A stretch of 64,000 nucleotides of DNA from an uncultured Clostridia bacterium (GTDB taxonomy: Bacteria; Bacillota; Clostridia; Christensenellales; UBA1242): positions 1 through 64,000 of the forward strand of contig CAJOLU010000002.1 in NCBI GenBank assembly GCA_905235475.1, given 5' to 3'. Both the position numbers and the translations under genes were made by a program. Each line of letters starts with the position of its first letter. Positions within the stretch are counted from its first letter, which is position 1. Positions 28,901 through 37,900 of the stretch are shown one piece after another. The notes beneath the pieces were generated by a model, which saw only the letters and a program-made list of their open reading frames with translations, did no database searches and was not told the DNA's origin.

Positions 28901-31900
28901 TGAGTAGTTTGAAAGCAAAACATAATTATCTTCAGTCTGCAAGTAGTATTGCAAAGCAAAGTTATCTTCAGTTATTGCAGTTATTTCTGCACTAGAAAGT
29001 TCTGTGTATGTGTTTCCAACATACCACAAAAGTTCTTTAAGATTAAACGAATATGGGCGCAAACCATCTGAATAAACCATTCCTTCCTTCACCGCAAGAT
29101 TAAAGCCTGGTTTAATTATTTCTCCCTCAACTCCCACAGCTTCTTGGAAGAGTTCACTTTCCATCCAATCTTTTTGTGAATATTTTTCATACTCAATTGT
29201 AATAGGATTACTTAAACCTTCATTAATTGCAACAATTTCATCAATAGATTTTTCTGGTTGATCCCTATCATAAAAGTCATATTCTGGTGCAGTGTATTCT
29301 GCGTAATTCATTCTCCAAATTTCAACTGTGAAGTATGGAGTGTTTTCTTCTTGAAGTCTTGTGTCTTTTGCATATTGTTCATTGAATTGCAAGTTAAAAC
29401 TTATGTTATTTGGATTTTCTCCAGCAGACCAACTTTGTCCTGAAACTCTGCCGCCATCAAGCAAGTTAGGCTCCCAAACAAATGCACTATCCGCCATAGT
29501 TATTTCCACTCCATTTTGAACAACTTTAATGTCTGCATTTGTTAGTGGACTTGGAACTTTCCAATATAAATTCGCCTCTCTTAACACAATATAGATTTCA
29601 ATGTTATTAAAGTTTTCAACATCACTATTATCAGCAAGCAAAATTGTGCTTAAATCGTAGGAACTGTTTTCTGAAACATTTTTTGTGTCATTAAACAACA
29701 TATTTCCGTCTTTGTCATTAACAACAATCAAAATTTTTGAAACCATTCTAAATCTTAGGTTGTCAGCAAACTCCCAAGTGAGAACACCATTATTCATGTT
29801 AAGTTCCAGATTTCTTAGATATAAGTTTTGATATTCAACACCCTTGTGGTGAGTTATGGCATTCATTTCATCTGTTTCATTATTAGTAATTTTGTCAAGT
29901 TGTGTTGCATAAACATCTTCATAAATAGCGTTTATGCTCCTTTCTTGGTTGTTTGGTTGAAGACTTATTATGTTTGCAACATCTTTAACTTCCAATGTAG
30001 CTCTATATTCATATTTGCCAACAACTTGGTCCACGCCATAAACATAAGGAAGTAAATCAAATTTCAAAACATTGTCTACAATAGTAAACTCTGTGGATGA
30101 AGTGTTTAGTAGCTCATATCCATAAGTTATAATCCAAGCATCACCAACTTTTTCAAAACTTTGAATTGTTGTTTTAACATATGCTCTGTAGGTTATAACT
30201 CTGTTAGTAAATATGTCTTTTGCATAAACATAGTAAACTAGTGTTGAGTTAATTTGTGGCATAGCTAATTCAATATTTAAAGTGTAGGATTCAACATAAA
30301 CGCCATCTGCAAATGTTTCAAATCTATAATATGATGTTTCTGTATCCAAAACAATGTTTTTGTTTGAACCAAAACTTAATGCCACAAATTGTTCAACATC
30401 ATATCTAATTTGAACACCTGCTGTTTCAGCTGTGTCACTATTCAAAATGTTGTTATTCAAATCTGCTTGCGATGAAATCCACTTGAATTTAACTGTGTAG
30501 GTATCATAAGTTAGAACTTCATTGCTTGCAAGCATAAATTCATAAACTGAAACTTTACTATTTCTTGAAGTTTGTTTTAGTGCTCTACCAACGGCTGATG
30601 TCCACAAAACATTTCCATCTTTATCATAAGTTCTAATAAATTTATTTATGCCCGCAACATAATTTGCAGCTTTAAATGCCAAATTGCCATTTGAATCATA
30701 GAAGTAAATCTCATATGTTGCATTTGCTTCATTAATTCCAGTTGTTACCAAAATATCTTCAAATTGCCCATCATTTTTAATCTCTGTTTTGATGTTTTCA
30801 CCAATCATATGCCTTCTATACACATCAAACTCATGATAAATTTCAACTTCCTCTGTCACAACACAGCCGTTATCATCTGCAATTTGTTTAAAGTATGCAC
30901 CATTGTCGAAATTTGTTTTGATTCTTGCAAAAATGTTATATGTTCCAGGCTCCAAATCTCTTGCTAATATTGTTGCATTGGCTCCTAATAAGATATCTAA
31001 TGAATTCCAATTATTGCCACCAATAGGAACATATGAACCGTTGTGTGTGAATGCAATTTCCAAAAATGCCCCAACTGGTCCAGTTGCAGAAGTTAATCCA
31101 GAAACCCAGTTTTCAACACAATCAACATCATTCAAATCAAATGTATCAAGTGTTATAATTTGTTTATCATTAAAGTATTTTCTAATTGGGTTGTTTGTTG
31201 ATAAATAGTTTTCAGCTTCTGTAAATATGCTATATACATAAATTTCACTGATTGCAATCTCATTATAATAGTATGTTCCACCTTGATAAATCACATTGCT
31301 TGTTGTGAGTTGAATGAAATCATTGCCATCTCTATAATAATAGTTGTTGTTTGACAAATCTTCATAAACGCTTGAGTCGAACAAAACTTCATTATAATAT
31401 AATGGTTCACCATTCAAAATTTCAGAAACATATCCGTCAACCAGCATTGTTATATACTTATTAGATTTTAACACAAGTTTTCTATTATTCTTTACTACAT
31501 CACTCTCCACATCATCACTTAACAACAAGTCGCCAGAAATAGGCACAACTGTGATAATTGCCACATAATCTCCGGCAGGAAAATTAATCATTTCTGTGGT
31601 TATATTTAATGTCACAGTGTATGTGTTGGTTGCAGAGTCATATGTGTAATAATATTTATTGTCTGGATTTCCATCAGCCACATTTAGGATTCTAACTTCT
31701 CCATCTGAAAAACCAACGCTAGAAAGCTTTGTGAAATAACACCTATCAAACTCATTTAGTGAGCCATCTATAAATATAACATTATTTCCATTACGATCCT
31801 TAATTTGCACTTTATAGACGCTGTTATCAAATTCATTTTGGCCTGTGGTGAATGTTAAATATTTTCCAGATTCTCCATTTGGACCAGTTATTATGTCATC

Positions 31901-34900
31901 ATTGAAGTTAGCAACAAGATTTTCAACATTTGTTGCTTTTTTGTATGGAATAAAGTTCTCTCTTGAAATTTTGTATACCCTACCGGTTCCATCTGTGAAA
32001 TCATCTGTTTCTTCATTATCTAACACACTTAATGTTGAATCTATGTCTTTTTCACTATCAACATCAACATAAATCCAAAAATAATATTCATCATCATCAA
32101 AATTATCTGACAAACTTTCTATAAAGTCAGTTAAATCATATTCATAATATTTATAAGAATTTCCGCTAATAACCACTTCTGTTAAATTATCAACGTTTGC
32201 CCTAATTGAATATGAACCAATCACTTCATAATCATTGAAATAAATCTTTTCTTCATCTTGTGACGCAACTGCTGTTTTTGTTTTGGAGGTTATAGAAACT
32301 TTATAAAGAGTTGCAAAATCAATTTGCTTAAAGCGAATTGAATATTCCACCATTCCCTCTCCCAAATAATACTGTTTGTCAAGGCTTAGGCTAACATTTT
32401 CGTTGATAATAATTGGAATATCAAGATTGTGAGAAATATCTATTGCAGGAATAACAACAAACTCTTTACCTTCAATATTAAACATTAAGTCATTAGTTTT
32501 TATGTTGATTTTATATTGCTTGTCAGAGTTTCTAATATTTGAGTCAAGCGTAACAACAACATTTCCATTATTTAATGACACATTGCTCAAGTAATCCCAT
32601 TCATTTTCACTAATGGCATTATCCAGCAATTTGATATTAATAGTTTTATATAATGCTCTTCTAACTTCTGGTGTTATTAAAGCTTGATTTAACACAACAC
32701 CATTATAATAACTAAATGGCATTAAATCAAAATCATCAAACACTAAATATCTTGTCACATTGTTGCCAGATTTTGTGGCTGTGAAGTTCATATTTGAAAT
32801 TCTATAAGTAAATTGTGGCACAAAGTTTTGATACAAAACCTTTGATGCTGTGCACCCATTTTTCATAGCATAAATAAATGTTCCATAAATATAGTTTTCA
32901 CGCCCTAGGTATGAGTCAATGTTGAACATTGTTTTAGCATTGGCTCCTTTTCCAGAAACCTTAAGCCATTTGTTTTGCCAATCTATGTTGGTTTCTGTGA
33001 TTGTTCGAAGAACTTTGTTCTCTGCTTCATCAATGTCCAAATTCTCCGCCTTAACATACATCACATCCGCATATGAACTCAATTTTGCCTCTTCAATTTT
33101 CACAAGTGTGTTATTTACGTCGTAATATACTTCAAGAGCATCAAATAAAATATCTAAAGTTCTTTGTAGGTAAAGTGCTTGTTCAAACAACATTTCTTCA
33201 TAAACCTGTGCTCCCGTTAATGCATAACTAGCTGCGGTGCCTTCTGGTTCTAAATATCGTTCATCTTCTCCTCCGTTAATATTTGAACCGTCTAGTCTTA
33301 TTCTTTCATTAAATGCTGTAACATAATAATAATTTGCACCATTTAAAACATTTTCATAAACATCTTCACTAAATTCAACCTTTCTATATACAAGCGAATT
33401 TGATAAACAAATGTAGTTTTCGCTAACTTCTGCATTTAAGAAATTGCATGTAAACACGCCATCACTAAATGAAATAACATCATTTGATAAATCTAATTCA
33501 TAATAATTGACGCCACCAACACCATTATAGAATAGTTTTGCTGTGTTTGTTGCTATGTCCCAAGCATAATATATATAGTAGTATGTTGTTTGAGTGTTTC
33601 CATCCCAATTAACATTTCCATCTTTATCAATATTAACTCGAACAAGTGCTGGTGTTTTGTCTGATGTTGTTAAAGTGTTTGAAGACTGAGGAGACCTTGT
33701 TGTGAATTGATATTCGTCCCAACTCAAACTCTTTTGACCTGGTTGACCCAAAACCACCAAACTATCCATTTTGGTGTTTTCTCTATCGAACACACCAAGT
33801 CCAGTGATCTGACCAAGCCCGTTTCGCTCTTCTTCCACACTATAAATCTTTTTATAGCCACCGATCCCTGAATCATAGAAATATTTGCCAACATAAGTGT
33901 TGTTTAACACACTTTCATATGTTGCATAAGTTTCAGCAAAGTTTAAATCATACACATTATCGGTATCTTGAAGTGTGTAATCATTTACCACAATAGTTGA
34001 TTCTGTTGCATTAATATATTGGCTCAAAATCTTTATATATTCATTTAAAGTTTCATCATAATAATATTTGCCAACAACCAAATTTAAATCTATCAAATAT
34101 TTTGACAATTTTGTTTTACTAACAACTTCTGGAACATACACTGGAGTTATGTCATTAACAATAGCATTAAGATTTGTTGCCTTTGTGTAGTTAATTGAAG
34201 CATTAATCACATAGTTCCAATCCAACTTAGCCCAAGTGTTACCAAATCCACAAATTGTGCTAATTGGAATTGCAAAGTTATATATTGTTGTGTTTGCGTT
34301 GGTGGTTTTTGAAGTTAAATATTTACCTTCAGATCTGCCTTTAAGTGATTCAATCACACACTTATTATCTTCTGTGAGTGTTAAATATGTTGGGCCTAAT
34401 GTGCTATTATCTATATATTCGCCATCTTCAATTGGAAGCAATTCAACAGAAAAACTTTCAAAGGTTGATTTATCAACATTTGAATATATACTATTATTAA
34501 CTGTTATTTGAAGGTTTAATGGAAGGTTTGAGATATTTGTTTCAACACTAACCGATTCCACTCCTTCTCCCTGATATGCGTAGTAAACATAGACTGCATT
34601 ACTTTGTCCACTTGATTGAATATAACCAAATTCGTTATATTGAACATAAATTTCATATATTCCTAACTTATTATAAAAGAAACTATATGGATTAAATGAA
34701 TAAACAAAGAAGCCGCCAACAGTTTCTAACCTTTGATTTTCAACAACTATTTCATTTAAGTCTGTGTTTAAAATGTTTCTAATTGTGATATTTGCTGTTC
34801 TAACCCCATCTAATGGTCTCATCAAAATTTTAACATTATTTGTTGAAACATCGGCTGAAGCATAGAACACATTTTCTTCTTCAACATAAATGATTGGGTT

Positions 34901-37900
34901 GGCGAACTGTCCATCAAAACAGTTAATGCTTGCCATCGCATTTGTGCCAAGATAGAATTGTGTTCCAATAATACGAACATAAACATTATAATTCTTTGTG
35001 GCTGTGAAAATATCTGAATCAGCACTATATTTAACTGTAAAGACTCCCATTTGTGTATCTTCATCATAAGCATAATCCAAAGTTATGCTAACACCATCTG
35101 GGAAAGTGGATTGTCTGTCTTGCCATTCGCCATTAATGTTAGTTATTAATTGAACCATAAATGTGCCATCACTATTCTTTACAACACAAATTTTATAGCC
35201 TAAAACTCTAACACTATTATTAGATATGTCTGAACCTTGTTTTTGGAAATAAATTTCAAAACCTTCAAGTTTTTCCTCGTCATTAAAGTTCTTAAATTCC
35301 ACCTGAACATCTCGTCTTGTTGCGTAACTTTGTGCTTTGCCACCATCTTTAACAACAATGTCAACTGGATTCAAACTTTCTGTTATGTCATAATAAACTT
35401 CTGGGCTGCTGTGAGGAGATTCAACATTCCACTCTGTGTGTTTGGAAATTGCATACAAATAATATCTTCCAGCACCAAGTCCATTTTCTGTGATCAAAAT
35501 GTTTTTAATATCTATTTTAATATCAGATGAATCACCAGCATCTTGATGATATACTAACACATTTCCATCAGATAGATATAGTTCATATTCTAAGCCCAAA
35601 ATATAAGCTTGTTCTTTCTTAATAATAAGCAAGTCAGGATTTTTTGAATCGAAGTAAACTGTTGGAGCGATTAAACTAGGCGTGTATGCAAACACATTGC
35701 TCACCGACCATTCACTGGCTCTATATTGTGGATAATATGCTTGAGTGATTGTTGTGACAATAAAACCATCATTATTTACATTACTTGATGTAACCAAAAC
35801 ATAGTCATCATCCACTTTCACATAGTGGCCAATATAATCTTGCTTTGCACTAAAAGTTCCTGGATATTCTTCAAGGCCTTCAACAAGTGCATATTTATAT
35901 GCATTGGCTTGAACTTTTGCAAAAATATCGTGTTTTCCATTCTTTAACTCTGGTTTAGTTTCAAAAATATTTATTGCTGTTCCATCCCAATCATATTCAG
36001 CATAAACAATGGCATCTTCATCATTTATATCTTGATCAACATAAATTTGAACAGTGTATGGGTGAACTTTGTTGTCACTTGTGTAAACTGAAGCATTTTC
36101 AACTTCACTCCAAGAAACAACACCACCTTCAATGCTTAAGTTTTGTGGAGCCATAAGTGTTTGAGATGTGTAGTAAATTTTATAATCAACATCTCGCATA
36201 ACAATGGCAACAGCATTCGCTGGAACAACTTTAATAAAGAGTTTTCCAACTTGATTAAAGTTTAGAGGGAATCTAAACACATAATAATCAAAACTAGAAA
36301 TAGTTTCTATTTCACCATTATTATATCGGTTCAAGCAATCATCTTTACTTACTGGAATGCTTTTAATAAGGCCATCATCATCAAACTTATAATATATAAC
36401 AAATGTTTGAATTGTTGAAGTTTGAGAAATCTTATATTTAAAAGTTAATTCATTTGTGAGCACATCATAGTCAAAATATTCCACTTCTTCCATATGGAAT
36501 GCATCATTATAGTTAATGATTTTGTTATTAAGTCCTATAATATAGCCCGCTCTTTCTGCTGTTATATAGTTGTTTTTATTATCTTTGGTTATATCAAAAG
36601 AAACATCTAAGTGAATGTTTGTCATTCCGTTAAATTTAAAATAGCTTTCATCAATATCTATCTTTGTTTCTTTGTTTGTGAAACCACTCAAATAAACATT
36701 TAAAGTGTTTGCAAAAGCATTTGAATCAGCTTCTGCCTCTTCATAAGAGTAACCACTATCATCGTTGTTTTTGCTAAACCAGAACCTAAAATTGTTTGCG
36801 TATTTTTCTGAATAGAACTTTATGTAATATGAAACCCCACTTTCCGTTCTTGTTCCACCAACACTAACATTCTTTGTGAAATCATATGCATATTCAATCT
36901 TGTATCGATATGCCTCATTAACCGAAATTCCATCAATAATTGCGTCTTTAAACTCTTTTTCACTTGAACTTGCAAGATAGTTGTTGCAGTTGTTTGCCTG
37001 AACTCGAACAATGTTATTTCCTGGAAGAGCATATTCACTTATTTCAAGTCCATAATATTTTTGACCATCAAATGTATATAAATTAGCAACAGAAAATGAT
37101 ATATTTGTTACCGCTTTCCTGCCATTAACAAACACATCAAAAGTTTGACTTTCATCAAACATTGTTCTATTTGATAAATCTGTGTATCGCCAGAAAACAT
37201 AATATTCATTTGAATCTTGGCCCGCAGCATTTAATTGGCTGGTGTGTGACAAAATTGGAGTGTTAACATATTTTATAAGGTTAAAGGAAGCATTATTTGA
37301 ACTTACACTCCTAGTGTATCTACTGTCTGCACCCTCTGCAACAGCATAAAATGTGTAGGTGCCCGGATTTTTATCATCAAAATAGTGTTTAACATTAGTA
37401 ATTTTTATGTATTGGTCACCCTCATCATAACCCAAAGTTAAACCATCAACTCTTGTAAAGAGATATCCACCAGTAATGGTGTTATCATCAACATTAACTG
37501 TGATTATTGCATTTTGAACATCTGTGGAATAGATTTGATATTTGCTTGCATATTCAACTTCTTTAAATGTTATCACAACATCATCACTTTCTTCTTTAAT
37601 AGAAAAGTTTTTAGGTGATTCAAGTTTTATGGTATGGTCAACAATCGTGCCAACAACATCTGAATCTTCAAATAGTAAATAACCACCCAAAGATTTTAAT
37701 GTTACATAATATTTGCCAGCACCATAAATGTTAAAGAAGTTTGTAAGAGAATATCTATATGTGGAAAGTTCAAGAGCAACTTTTGGAATAATTTGTTCTC
37801 GCAAAAGCGTTCCTGAAGCACTTTCGCCCTCATATATTTTTATTTCAAAACCATTGTTATCAGTGGCTCTTGGAGCCATAAAAATGGTTCTTATTATGTT